A DNA stretch of 64,000 bases from Bog-756 sp963737625 (GCA_963737625.1 CAVTTK010000002.1:1984001-2048000), one strand, 5' to 3'; numbered from the stretch's first letter, positions 45,629-55,440 are shown. Translations and numbers: made by a program. The notes: generated from the sequence alone by a model not told the origin.

Positions 45629-46814
45629 TAGTGATCCGAGTCATAAATACCTGTCCAGATTAGGAATTTCCCATCTGCCGCCCGCGTTCCCATCGTTATC
45701 GACGACGATGGGAGACAGCAATGGGACCGCAGAGAACCCAACCAATCGGGCTTGTCTTGAGCGACCAGGAGCGCGAAACCCTGGAACGTTGGGCGCGTCG
45801 CCCAAAAAGTGCGCAGGCTCTGGCCTCTCGATGTCGCATCGTGCTGGCCTGCGCCGAGGGGGGCAACAACATCGAAGTGGCCGCTCGCCTTGGTGTAGCT
45901 CGGTACACCGTGGGCAAGTGGCGGAATCGCTTCATGGCGCAACGGCTCGATGGGCTCAACGACGACCCCCGGCCAGGGTGCGCCTCGGAAGATCGGCGAT
46001 GACGCGGTCGAGGCGGTCATCGTGAAGACGCTGGAGCAGACGCCGAAGAACGCCACGCACTGGTCGACACGTTCGATGGCCAAGGAAACGGGCATGAGCC
46101 AGTCGGCCATCAGCCGGATCTGGCGGGCGTTCGGACTCAAGCCCCATCTGGTCGAGTCCTTCAAGCTCTCGCCTGATCCTCAGTTCGTGGAGAAAGTCCG
46201 TGATGTCGTGGGGCTTTACGTCAATCCACCTGAAGGAGCGCTCGTGCTCTGCGTGGACGAGAAGTCCTCGATCCAAGCGCTCGATCGGACAGCACCGGTG
46301 CTTCCGCTCCGCCCAGGACTGTCGGAGCGCCAGACCCACGACTGCGTCCGACACGGAACTACCAACCTCTTCGCAGCACTGGACGTCGCCTCCGGGCAAG
46401 GTCATCGCCACCATGACCCATAAGCACCGAGCCGTTGAGTTCCGGTCCTTTCTGAACCTGATGAATCGGAGCGTCCCCGATGATCTCGACGTGCATCTCG
46501 TCGTCGATAACTACGCCGACCCACAAGACCCCCGAGATCCAGAAATGGCTCATCCGCCACCCACGTTTCCATCTGCATTTCACTCCCACCTACAGCTCGT
46601 GGCTCAACCTCATCGACCGCTGGTTTGCCGAGCTGACTAACAAGTGGCTCCGACGTGGCACCCATCGCTCGACTAAAGAGCTCGAGTCAGCCATCACCGC
46701 ATCGGTGGACAACTGGAACGACGAACCGAAACCATTCGTCTGGCACAAGACAGCCGATCAGATCCTCGACACCCTGGCTGCCTACTGTCAGCGGATCTCT
46801 GACTCGGGTCACTA
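45629..46814 (+). mobile_element. IS630-family insertion sequence
   Basis: The element 45631-46812 is bounded by TA (45629-45630 and 46813-46814), the TA target duplication of the IS630/Tc1/mariner group. Terminal inverted repeats are GTGATCCGAGTCA (left) and GTGACCCGAGTCA (right, reverse complement), 12 of 13 identical. It interrupts a secreted protein pseudogene. Excising it with one TA rejoins CLAS with NGVTTYAI. Confidence 0.9.
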
Positions 46815-46815
46815 G
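45721..46815 (+). pseudogene. IS630-family transposase with three +1 frameshifts
   Basis: Frames 45721-46002, 45950-46423 and 46480-46815 form one transposase. The N-terminal HTH (VAARLGVARYTVGKWRNRF) is followed by DDE features CVDEKSS, DNYATHKTPE and TYSSWLNLIDRWF. Breaks lie near 45976 (GGG versus GG), 46396 (CGGGC versus CGGC) and 46512 (GCCGACCC versus GCGACCC). Removing three bases restores exactly 364 codons. Inactive as it stands. Confidence 0.88.
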
Positions 46816-46890
46816 GTCGTCGATGCCAGGCAGGCGGCCGGATCAGTCGGGGCGGGGACGCTGCCAGTCTGCGGGCACGGTGTGCGGACG
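46815..46890 (-). pseudogene. Broken paralogue of the secreted protein, proximal part
   Basis: Reads CPQTGSVPAPTDPAACLAS, matching the secreted protein at 16046. Homology ends at about 46890, so the signal peptide and first part of the domain are gone. Joined across the IS, the frame would meet a TAG at the target site. Confidence 0.75.
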
Positions 46891-47042
46891 ACCACTGCGG
46901 GCTCCTTACTCTGGGGTCTTCCTCAGACGAAGTGTCCACGAGAGTGGGCCAACTCCAAGCGGTCATTGCCCGGAGCGTGCCTTTCAGGCTGACGGTACTT
47001 CGGGGCAGGCGTTCGTCGAAGCCAGGCCCTGGCTTCCGATCT

Positions 47043-47360
47043 CTATGTGACGTTGTCCGCGTGCTCGACTCGCAGCCCACACTCAACGAGGGAGGAGATG
47101 AGGTCATCATGGCACCAACTGAAGAACCTGAAATAGGCGCGGCTGCCGTCCGACCGACCAAGAACGACCCTATGTCTGTCAGCTCTTACCGAGGTGATTG
47201 CGGTAACCGGTGAATACCACTCCGACCGGAGGGGAAAGGTCGAGATGAGCTCCACGCCATCCATACCGATTGAGATTCGGGCGAAAGGCCAACTGGTGGC
47301 GACGACACCAAATGCGGTTGGTACCGAGAGGCGAACTCCCGTGAAGGTGTGTTGGCTCAC
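47043..47360 (-). CDS. Small PH-like-domain hypothetical protein
   Basis: About 105 codons from a GTG near 47360, with start uncertain (47414 possible). SWPFARISIGMDGVELIS, WYSPVTAITSV, DGSRAYFRFFSW and LISSLVECGL resemble short bacterial PH-like proteins. No ribosome site is clear. Confidence 0.5.
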   Translation of the reverse strand: MSQHTFTGVRLSVPTAFGVVATSWPFARISIGMDGVELISTFPLRSEWYSPVTAITSVRADRHRVVLGRSDGSRAYFRFFSWCHDDLISSLVECGLRVEHADNVT

Positions 47361-47961
47361 CACGCTGATCGATGCTAATGGTCGAGAACGAGTCGAACGC
47401 CGCCCCCGACACACCGCGTCGAAGGCGGGTAGCGATCGTGCCTGATCGGCACTGGCGGGTCACCGGTCAGGGACCCAGGGTATTGTCCCCTCGGGGTGTT
47501 GAACCCTTATCAATCAGATGCGGAATCGGAACGTCGAGGTCGCTGAAGGCCAGGAGTGCCTGGCCATCCACGCCCTCCTGAACCGGCCCCAGTCCCCCGC
47601 TATTAGGCACTGTTCGCCATCCGGTTGATACGACGCTGGCCAGTCCTGCCTCAAACGATCCCCAGCTGAGACCGGAGATCCGAAGCCGCCGGTCACACTG
47701 CCCGGCGGAGTGACTGAATAGAGGTACTCGCGGCCGGGTGGGCCAACGCCTTCAAATGGAACCTTCGAAGTCCGGCCCCGGGGATGACGACGTTGGCCTC
47801 AAAGAGGGGCGAGGGCGAGGCCCCAGAGGCTCAAGGCGCTTGACAAAGGGTCCAGGCGACCTTGTAGCGGGTAGGGTTCCGCACCGAATAAGGCGGGGCG
47901 GGCGGAAGGAGGGCCGTCCGAGACCCTTGGGTGCCCCCGACCGGCACTTGGATGGCAGTCC
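47361..47961. other. Gene-free interval with a dispersed-repeat copy
   Basis: Copy h (47564-47699) is the main feature. No other gene. Confidence 0.45.
47564..47699. repeat. Dispersed tRNA-like hairpin element, copy h
   Basis: Long copy: CATCCACGCCCTCCTGAACC, CAGTCCCCCGCTAT, CTGTTCGCCATCCGGTTGAT, ACGACG, GCCTCAAACGATCCCCAGCT, GAGACCGGAG, and a GCCGCCGGTCACACT end. It aligns along its whole length with copy j. Confidence 0.7.
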
Positions 47962-49026
47962 TCAGCGGGCCACCAGGCGCACAGGCAGGACCTCATGACG
48001 ACGGACCATGAGGCTGTTCGCCCACTTGGGCGGATTCTGAAGATCGAGCGTGATGTCACTGGTTTGAGCCAGCAGAACAGTGAGAACGTTCCTTGATTCG
48101 ATCCGAGCAAGGGGCGCTCCGACGCAGTGATTGGTCCCCCTGCCAAAGGCCACATGTCTTCGTGGAACCTTCCTATTGAGGTCGATGGTCTCCGGTTGAG
48201 CAAACACCTCAGGATCACGGTTGGCGGAACCCCAGAGAAGCAGGGCCATGGATTCGCCCGGGATCTCTACGCCACCGAGTTCCGTGTCGTGTGGCACGAA
48301 CCGCATGTGATAGCGGAACGGGGCTCTAATCGCAGGGCCTCCTCCACGAACGTTGGGATCAGGTCAGGGTTCTCTCGCAGTTCATTCTGGAGATTGGCTC
48401 GCTCATTGCAGCCGAAAGCTGACGAGATACCCACTCTGCGATTTCAACCGTCCGGGTGATGTGGGTGACCAAGTCGCCACAGGAGAGAGTTGATTCCAGC
48501 ATGGCGGGCGAGTCGAAGGCTGCACTGAGCAACTGGTCAAGATCACTATCGTGGAACCCGATCAGGCGGCTGATCATGGTGATGGGCACGACGTTGCCGA
48601 TGACGGCCATGAAATCCACGGACCCTTTGTTGAGCGCCTGGCCTACACACACCTCAGCAATCTCAACGATGTCCGGCTCCAGCGCCGCCATGCGCTTGGC
48701 CACAAATTCAGGAAACACGGAGCCCCGGTGCAGGGCGTGTATCGGTGGATCTGCTGTAGCCAGTGCCTGGACACCTGCGTGACCGAAAGGGAGTCGACAA
48801 GGAATACCGTGGGCGTCTCGGTACAAGAGGCAGTTGAGGTTGGACGAAAAGTCCTCCACTCTGCCAGCAGCCTCAGCGATCAGTTCGAATGTGGCCACCG
48901 TGAAGATCCCCGTGCCGGGTAACTTCCCACACCGGCCCATTCACCCGAAGCTCATCGTAGAATGCGTAAGGCTCGTTGATCACGACTGGGTCGAGCAGCC
49001 GCTTTCCCGGAGATCGCTGTGGTCAT
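47962..49026 (-). pseudogene. Cytochrome P450 pseudogene
   Basis: The start MTTAISGK (49026), the frame-shifted LLDPVVINEPYAFYDELR, then the 48940-48359 frame with the I-helix side, EEALRLE, and the 48306-47962 frame with the heme loop AFGRGTNHCVGAPLARIE together cover a P450 of about 355 codons. At least four frame changes are needed. In the heme loop the His precedes Cys directly (NHC) rather than HxC. The gene cannot be translated as one protein. Confidence 0.82.
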
Positions 49027-49143
49027 GCCTGGAAGTCCGCCACCAACGACCCCGGGGTGCCCCGGACCGCCGGGCCGGTGATGGGTTTCAGCCGTTGCGT
49101 GGCGGCATTGGAAGGTGGCTTCGAACTAACACCACCCGTCACT

Positions 49144-50052
49144 TCAAAATGGTACCGGGCCAGTGCTGGGTGTGGCGTTGGTGTCGTTTCCAGCCGAAGG
49201 TCGGTGCTGTTCGCCGCGTTGCGCTGCGGCCCCGGCAAGGACGACGAACAGGATGCCGATCACCTGCAACGACGACAGCCTCTGGTGGAGTACGAGTAGG
49301 CCGAGAATCACACCGATGGCCGGTTCCAAGGCCATAAGGGTACCGAACGCCGTAGGGGTCATCCGTCGGAGGGCGAGCAGCTCGAACGAATATGGCAACA
49401 CGGGAAGCAATAGGGCCAGGCCGACGCTCGTAGCGACCACCTCGGCGGTGAGGTGGCCTGCGGCCTGAGGGATGCCGAAGATCGCTGCGGTGCATGCTGC
49501 GACCGGAACCGTGAAGGCGAGGCCGCTGAGGCCGGAATATCGATCACCGACTCGCTGAGTCAGGACGATGTACGCAGCCCAACCAACTGCGGCAAGGCCG
49601 GCGTACCCGACACCCACCCAACTGACATTGCCGTGCCAGGGTTGGGTGACGAGCACGACGCCGACGCCAGCGGCACCCACCCAACTCAACGCCCTGTTGC
49701 TGCGGCTATGCACGGCGGCGACGGTCATCGGGCCCAAAAACTCGATTGCAACTGCAGTTCCCAAGGGAACGCGTGCAATCGCCGCAAGGAAGGCAACGGT
49801 CTGGAGGCCCGTGGTGACTCCGAGGCTGAGGAGTATCGGTGCATCGTGCCAGCGAAGGGAGCGAAGCGGTGGCCGAGCAATGGCCAGGAAGATGACAGCC
49901 CCCGCGGTCAACCTCAGCCACGCTGTGCCCCCTGCCCCCACTTTCGAGATCAGGTGGACCGATAGGGCCGCCCCCAGCTGGACGGAGAGCATCGCCCCGA
50001 TCGCCAGGTACCACGGCGGAACAGAGTCCAAGCCACGACTTCGGTCGCTCAT
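49144..50052 (-). CDS. EamA/RhaT-family (DMT) exporter, RhtA-like
   Basis: 302 residues from ATG 50052. Ten hydrophobic helices in two EamA halves, including LLSLGVTTGLQTVAFLAAIARVPLG, VAIEFLGPM and LMALEPAIGVILGLLVLHQRL, close to threonine/homoserine and amino-acid exporters. The substrate is inferred only by family. Confidence 0.88.
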   Translation of the reverse strand: MSDRSRGLDSVPPWYLAIGAMLSVQLGAALSVHLISKVGAGGTAWLRLTAGAVIFLAIARPPLRSLRWHDAPILLSLGVTTGLQTVAFLAAIARVPLGTAVAIEFLGPMTVAAVHSRSNRALSWVGAAGVGVVLVTQPWHGNVSWVGVGYAGLAAVGWAAYIVLTQRVGDRYSGLSGLAFTVPVAACTAAIFGIPQAAGHLTAEVVATSVGLALLLPVLPYSFELLALRRMTPTAFGTLMALEPAIGVILGLLVLHQRLSSLQVIGILFVVLAGAAAQRGEQHRPSAGNDTNATPSTGPVPF

Positions 50053-50228
50053 TGACGGTCCCTGACGATTCGCGGGTCGCCATTCGTGGCCATAGGTCTC
50101 ACCTTCAACGACACGCTGGTTAGTCTCACACAGAGGGTGTCCCCAAATGCCGGGTCGGTGGGGGCACGACCGGGAAGCCTGGGTGCGTTGTACCATCCTT
50201 TCGGGATAGAAATAGGAGGCCCGAGCTT

Positions 50229-50651
50229 ATGAAACGACTCGTCTCTGCGGTGGCGATCCTCGAGCTGCTGGCCGCCTCCTGGTTAGTCGGTTCGGCCTTG
50301 CCGGCTGGCGCTTCAACTCGCCCTGTCTTTGGCACCTACCAGTGGTACGTGCAAGGAACTTCTCCGCAGACTTACTTCCTCATGCGAAACCATACGGTCG
50401 GGTCCCCGAGTGACGGAACTTGGTCGCTATCGAGGCATTTCATGACCGTGAAGGTTCAAGGCTCGGCTGCCGGGTTTGTCCAGTGCCAAAAGGCCGGCCA
50501 GCCGCCAAGTTGCACGTACAGCTCTGTGTCCACGGGTCGGAAAACATCAACCGGCATCGCCAGTCAGTCCAGTCCAGGCACATGGACGGGGTATGTCGGC
50601 TCGCTAGCCGTGGTGACCGAACCGTTCTACGCAGTGCGAACGGGGCCATAG
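50229..50651 (+). CDS. Small secreted protein
   Basis: 140 residues, ATG 50229 behind AGGAGG. A signal peptide covers residues 1-30 (MKRLVSAVAILELLAASWLV, ALPAGA). The mature region is a small beta-rich domain (GTYQWYVQG, GTWSLSRHFMTVKVQG) with two Cys that could form one disulfide. No family recognised. Confidence 0.75.
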   Translation: MKRLVSAVAILELLAASWLVGSALPAGASTRPVFGTYQWYVQGTSPQTYFLMRNHTVGSPSDGTWSLSRHFMTVKVQGSAAGFVQCQKAGQPPSCTYSSVSTGRKTSTGIASQSSPGTWTGYVGSLAVVTEPFYAVRTGP

Positions 50652-50719
50652 AGCATTCGGGGGCGGGCGCTTTTCCGAATCATTGCACCAGCACGACCCC
50701 GACCCCCAAAACGATGCTC

Positions 50720-50785
50720 CTAGGGACTGCCGCCTCAGCCGATCCACAGCTGAGGTCGGAAGTTCGAATCCTGGGTGGCACTGTC
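50720..50785. repeat. Dispersed tRNA-like hairpin element, copy i
   Basis: CCTCAGC (50733-50739) pairs with GCTGAGG (50749-50755) over a 9-base loop, followed by TCGGAAGTTCGAATCCTGGG and TGGCACT. Its TTCGAATCC is a perfect T-loop consensus. No tRNA 5' half is found upstream. Confidence 0.65.
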
Positions 50786-50897
50786 TGGCCCTGTAGAGGG
50801 ATAGGTGGCATGGGGCCGCTAGAAACAGTCGCCCGAGGTGGATGAGGTTCAAATCGTGCCGCCGACACTGTCCGACAACCTCTGGGGAGAGAGGGGC

Positions 50898-51167
50898 CTA
50901 GCAGGCAGAACGGATCAAAACCTGATCAGCCGCAACGAGCTGACTGGCCACCGTGGAGGTTTGCCGGAGCAATGGCCCGAGTTCAGCCGCCTCCTCCACA
51001 GTCAGATCTCCCACTGAGGTGACATGGCGCTCGGGCTTTACGATCAATGGCCCAACGCCGAGCGGTCCGATGCAGTGCTCGACGAGCCAAAATGTGGTCC
51101 GGTGGATAAGGCCACCAGGCAGTTCACGGTCGCCTCGGGATAGTTCGCAAGCCAGGCACCCCGTCAC
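50898..51167 (-). pseudogene. Truncated HIT-family gene
   Basis: 89 codons. GCLACELSRGDRELPGGLIH, LVEHCIGPLGVGPLIVKPERH and LGPLLRQTSTVASQLV match the N-terminal two thirds of HIT-like proteins, but the reading ends RSAC before the HxHxH histidine triad, so a catalytically competent protein is not possible. Confidence 0.65.
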
Positions 51168-51186
51168 ATGGACATTCTCCCACCGA

Positions 51187-51702
51187 CTAACCGGGTGGCA
51201 TCATCCCAGAACGCCGGGAACGTGACGGTTTGTAGTTAACTTTACGGGTAGCGGGCTCCGAATATTTGATTCGGGCCTCATTGAGCGTCCTCACGGTCTG
51301 CACCGCAAATTTCGGTTTTCTGATTGGCGCCCTGAATCCTTCGATTTTGCAGTTGCGTTGCCCCTCAAGTGTCACCGTGGGAAACGTGTAGTGCTGATTG
51401 TGGCCTAGCTCAATCGATTTGATCTCCCCCCAGGAGTGCCTGTGTATTCGCCACAAAGAGTTGATCGTCAATCCACGCGGGTCGAATTCCAACACGCTCA
51501 TTCGAGGCAACCGCACTAGATACACCAAGAGCCCTACTCCCAATAGACCAGCCCACAAGCAGTAGGCCCAATTCGGCTTGGCAAGGCCCTGGATCGTGAA
51601 ATAGACAAGCGGTGGAACAAAGAGTGCGATAACCAACAGCATCGCTGACTTCCAGCTGGCACTCTTCAGGCGCTGCCCCTCTGGGTCGTGAGCGGCGGGC
51701 AC
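51187..51702 (-). CDS. Membrane protein with PH-like domain
   Basis: 171 residues. Two helices (about 20-42 and 48-68) precede a PH-like beta domain (about 75-135, MSVLEFDPRGLTINSLWR, WGEIKSIEL). The tail is basic. Function unknown. Confidence 0.7.
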   Translation of the reverse strand: MPAAHDPEGQRLKSASWKSAMLLVIALFVPPLVYFTIQGLAKPNWAYCLWAGLLGVGLLVYLVRLPRMSVLEFDPRGLTINSLWRIHRHSWGEIKSIELGHNQHYTFPTVTLEGQRNCKIEGFRAPIRKPKFAVQTVRTLNEARIKYSEPATRKVNYKPSRSRRSGMMPPG

Positions 51703-52142
51703 GTGCTACCGGCCCACCCTGTGGCCATCGCCAGCATCCAGGCTCACTCGTCCGCCTCCTAGGGATTGATGTACACCCACTCCAGTACTGAGTCCCGAAC
51801 GGTGAAGTGAATGACGCCCACTGCTCGCCGGAACTCCGGTCCTCGGCACAGCTACACCTTATCTCCAATCGGGTTGTCCCTCGAGGGTTTGCAGTTCGGA
51901 CTCGCAAAGTTCGCCATGCTGGCATTTCGAACCCACGCCAGTCACTCCAAAAGTGTGCTCGTGCACTCGGAATGCTGATGAACCAGTCCACAGACGCAGA
52001 GTTCTTACCGCACCATTTTGGAAGTCTGGGAGGAAGCCAAAGAACTTCAGATTCCGGCTATCAGGATCCGTTCGGCCGAACAGCATGGTCAGCCTTCGTG
52101 CGGCTGAGGTCCTCCGGTTCAACCAGCAGGACGAGGAACGGT
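51703..52142. other. Gene-free interval
   Basis: No supported gene. GCGGCTGAGGTCCTCCGGTTC at 52100 shares only nine to ten bases with the dispersed core and may be chance. Confidence 0.4.
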
Positions 52143-52766
52143 TCAGTCGTCAAGCAGCCCCACCTCCGCGAGAACCCTTCGGCACTCTTCAGGTCCGCAC
52201 ACCTGTTCAGACCGAAACCCAAAGGTCCGAGCAGCGTCTGCATTCAGAGCCACGTCGTCCAGGTACAGGACTTGTTCACGGGCAACAGGCAGTTGGTCGG
52301 CCACTGCTTCGAAAATGTCCAAATCCGGCTTCACTAGCCCCATTTCGAACGAGAGGAACGTGTGGTCGAACATGGCCAGCATCGGCCACTGCGCTGATTG
52401 GTGGCCGAAGTGCATCGCATTCGTGTTGCTCAGACAGCCGATTGGGACCAGCTGCTGAACGTCATCCAGAAGGGACTGTGTTCCTGGGTATGGTCCGATC
52501 GGCCAATCTCAGAACACGTCCAGGAATCGCTCTGGCGAGAGATCGAGCTGCCATTCGGCCACGAAGCCGACGGAGAACTCGACGGCAGTGCACTGACCCC
52601 GCTCGAACGATCGCACCCATGGGCTCGCCAACCATTGCTGCCACGCCTCCTCATCACCGGCAACCCCAACCATCTCTTGAAAGCTGGCGACTCCGGCCAA
52701 CTCGATCAAGACTCCCCCGAGGTCGAACAGAACAAGGTCAACGTCGTGCCCGAACATAGTTCGCAA
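52143..52766 (-). pseudogene. HAD hydrolase interrupted by a single in-frame TGA
   Basis: 208 codons in one frame. LVLFDLGGVLIEL (motif I), the TGA (52509-52511) after FLDV-F, then DWPIGPYPGT, CLSNTNAMHF (motif II), VKPDLDIF (motif III) and LYLDDVALN (motif IV). A TGG to TGA change would explain it. All catalytic motifs survive, suggesting very recent loss, a sequencing error or readthrough. Confidence 0.8.
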
Positions 52767-52889
52767 TGTAGTGCTTCAATCCCAATTCGCTGCGCCCGCC
52801 CGCCTGCCCCCGATCGCCTGTAGCCTCAAGCGGTTGCAACACCCCATCTGGTTGGCGAACGATGAGTTCACCGGTCAGGAGGTGTCGGC

Positions 52890-53270
52890 ATGGCGCGGTT
52901 CTCGGAAGTGGAACGGAAGACGACCTGGGACATGTGGGAGGCCGGGCTGGATCCCGGGAGGGTTGCCGGCCTGGACAGAGCCTCCCGAGTTATGCGGATC
53001 CTCTCGGCCCGCCACGGGGGTTGTTTGGAGTGGCAGGTCTTGAACCGGGAGCTGAAGAAATGCGGGGGTGCGAAGTTTTCAGACCCTTCTATCTCTTATT
53101 CGCGTAGCGAGGGCCAGGCCGAGGCCCACCCGGACGGGGGCAGGCAGCGGGCAGAAAAGCGTCTGGCCGCTGGTCCAGTTATCGAGTGCCCCCCAACGGT
53201 ACATCCGGGCGTGTGGAAAACCCGTATAACTGCACTTCTGAGACGGCGCATCCCTAGAGGCCGAGGGTGA
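52890..53270 (+). pseudogene. Probable remnant of an IS30-family transposase
   Basis: The first 40 residues (MARFSEVERKTTWDMWEAGL) resemble the N-terminus of actinobacterial IS30-type transposases; the rest no longer matches and has no DDE region. No inverted repeats are visible. Confidence 0.5.
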
Positions 53271-53298
53271 CAGACTGGCCAATGATGGTGGATCACCG

Positions 53299-53613
53299 AT
53301 GGTGACAAGGACCGAAGTCGCACTAGAGAAGCTGGACCTCGCCATCGGGGAGCTTGGCAATCCGATCGGACCAGATGCTCGCCGTCATGGCTGGACTGAC
53401 GAGCTGAAGGGTATTGCACTGGACGTTCTCGTAAGTTGGCGGACAGATTTGGCGACCAATGGCGTGGTGGCTCCAGACCACGAAATGGCGTGGTCCTTCT
53501 GGTTCCCTGATGTCGGGCTGCCCGGAACGAAGACGTATGACGAGCGTGACGAGTGGGTCGCCCTGATCAAGGACGTAGATGCGTACGTCGGACGGTGGAC
53601 GCCAGGGTCGTGA
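53299..53613 (+). CDS. Hypothetical protein
   Basis: 104 residues with a natural, charged composition (MVTRTEVALEKLDLAIGELG, WTDELKGIALDVLVSW, FWFPDVGLPG). It is cytosolic, without signal or membrane segments. No family recognised. Confidence 0.6.
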   Translation: MVTRTEVALEKLDLAIGELGNPIGPDARRHGWTDELKGIALDVLVSWRTDLATNGVVAPDHEMAWSFWFPDVGLPGTKTYDERDEWVALIKDVDAYVGRWTPGS

Positions 53614-53760
53614 CACTGAACACCGGTCTCGGGGCGGCTGATCGGCACCGGGGCGACTGTGGACAGGGTCGGCAGAGTCCGCTCATGCGACATCGCCGAT
53701 CGTCGCTACGGTGGCGGGTATCAACCCGAAGCCGCGGAGAGGCGATAAGGCGAGGTGCAT

Positions 53761-54600
53761 ATGTCCCAGGATGAGAGCAGATCTCTGCCAACGGTGGTCG
53801 ACCGCTCGACGTTCCAGGAGCAACTGGAGGCGCTGCGGGTGAGGGAGAAGGCACACACCGGTGAAGGGGACGCCATCGCCGCCGCCCGCCGCCGGCTCCC
53901 GGTGGTCGAGGTTGCCGCAGACAGCCTGTTGCTCGGGCCACGCGGCCCAGTGACGTTGCTCAACGCGTTCGAAGGTCGGCGTCAGCTCATTGCCTACTAC
54001 TTCATGTGGTGGCCGGGCCGACCTGCGGCCGACCAGTGCGAAGGCTGTACGTGGGTGATGAGTCATGTCGGCGAGCTCGCTTACCTGCACTCTCGGGACA
54101 TCACATTCGCGGTGCTCTGCCAGGGGCGGAACACCGCCTATGGCCCTGGCGATGCGCAGACGTCATACGACGAGAGCCTCCGCTACCGCGCCTTCATGGG
54201 CTGGGACATGCCGTGGTACTCGGCCCAGCCCTCACTTGACACGCTCCTCGTCGACCGCGAGCAAGGTCTATTCCACCTAGTGTGCTACCTGCGTGAGGGC
54301 GACCGGGTCTTCGAGACGTACTGGACCAAGCGTCGTGGTGCCGAGGTGCTGGACTACAGCTACGCGCTCATGGACCTCACCGTGTTCGGCAGGCAGGAGG
54401 ACTGGGAGGACTCACCTGTGGGCTGGCCGCGGCGCGGACACGCAACCCGGACCTTGGGCGGGGCCCCAGAGTGGCCGCCCTTCAGGGAGTGGCCGGGCGG
54501 TCGCCCAACCTCACAATGGCCACGGCTCGAAGCCGGGTACTCGGACGATCTGGGAGCGGCGGACGCGGGTGATGCGCCTCCTCCGGATCACTTCCACTGA
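53761..54600 (+). CDS. DUF899 thioredoxin-fold protein
   Basis: 279 residues from ATG 53761 (AGGTGC upstream; ATG 53755 is equally possible). DUF899 features: LPVVEVAADSLLLGPRGPVT, YYFMWWPGRPAADQCEGCTW, ITFAVLCQGR, FETYWTKRRG and the end GWPRRGH. The family has a thioredoxin-like fold with a modified active site. Function unknown. Confidence 0.88.
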   Translation: MSQDESRSLPTVVDRSTFQEQLEALRVREKAHTGEGDAIAAARRRLPVVEVAADSLLLGPRGPVTLLNAFEGRRQLIAYYFMWWPGRPAADQCEGCTWVMSHVGELAYLHSRDITFAVLCQGRNTAYGPGDAQTSYDESLRYRAFMGWDMPWYSAQPSLDTLLVDREQGLFHLVCYLREGDRVFETYWTKRRGAEVLDYSYALMDLTVFGRQEDWEDSPVGWPRRGHATRTLGGAPEWPPFREWPGGRPTSQWPRLEAGYSDDLGAADAGDAPPPDHFH

Positions 54601-54685
54601 GGGGTATTGCCGTCGTGGAAAGCGTCCCCTAACACCGGGACGGAGACGTTCTTGGGTGGGACCCTCCTACCGGAAGAACCCACTG

Positions 54686-55159
54686 TTACGACGCGGTTTC
54701 GGCATCGGCTTTGAGTGCGGCGAGCGTTCGAGGCATACCTTCAAGGGCTGCAGTCTTCATCATCTCCAGCACACTCACCGCGCTGGCTTCGTCAAGACCG
54801 AGTCCTTCGGCGTAGTCCGGCAGCACTTCCCAGGTCTGAGTCACCTCGGTGAGGTTCCCTTCGACAGGTTCGAACCGGAAACCCCAACGGACCATTTCGA
54901 CACGTCCGTCGAGTCCGTGATTGATGAAGGCGAACTCGCGTCCGGGCTTCGCAACGACGACTCGGCACCGAGTTTCCCAACTCGATTCACCCATGGCGTT
55001 GGTGCCGGTGAACCACTCACCGTCCTCGTCGTATGAACCCCCCGTGCAGACGGGGCTCCACTGGCCCATTTTCGACACGTCGGCTATGAGGTCGTACAGC
55101 TCCTCGGGTGAGCGGCTGATCTCGGTGATTTCCTGATGGCGGTATTCGCTGGTGTCCAT
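54686..55159 (-). CDS. SRPBCC (START/polyketide cyclase-like) family protein
   Basis: 157 residues from ATG 55159. SRPBCC fold: ITEISRSPEELYDLIADVSK, MGQWSP, then alternating strands ending FRFEPVEGNLTEVTQTWEV, and a long C-terminal helix. It binds hydrophobic ligands in a deep pocket. Upstream ATG 55174 is possible. Confidence 0.85.
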   Translation of the reverse strand: MDTSEYRHQEITEISRSPEELYDLIADVSKMGQWSPVCTGGSYDEDGEWFTGTNAMGESSWETRCRVVVAKPGREFAFINHGLDGRVEMVRWGFRFEPVEGNLTEVTQTWEVLPDYAEGLGLDEASAVSVLEMMKTAALEGMPRTLAALKADAETAS

Positions 55160-55312
55160 AGCCCCACCGAACATACTCCCCGTGCTGGAGCCGGAGAGCC
55201 AGCGACCGGTCTCAGTCGCAACCTCTCTCTGCGTGACTGAACGGATGTTCCGTTACGAGCCGCGAAGCCATCGCTAGTCGGTCAGCACTGTCCCCGAACA
55301 CCGGATGGGGGA

Positions 55313-55425
55313 TATCCACACCCTCCTGCACCGCTCCCCAGTCCCCCGCCATTGGGAGCTGTTCGTCATCCGCTCGATACGACGTCGACCGTTTCTGCCT
55401 CAGGCGATCCACGGCTGAGGCCTAT
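55313..55425. repeat. Dispersed tRNA-like hairpin element, copy j
   Basis: TATCCACACCCTCCTGCACC, CAGTCCCCCGCCATTGGGAG, CTGTTCGTCATCCGCTCGAT, ACGACG, GCCTCAGGCGATCCACGGCT, GAGG. It immediately precedes the decayed vapBC copy. Confidence 0.7.
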
Positions 55426-55440
55426 CGGTTTCGACTTGCA

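Noticed and set aside
52100..52120. CTGAGGTCCTCCGGTTC as another dispersed-element copy
   Set aside because: Only the first nine to ten bases match, and there is no hairpin partner or flanking similarity.
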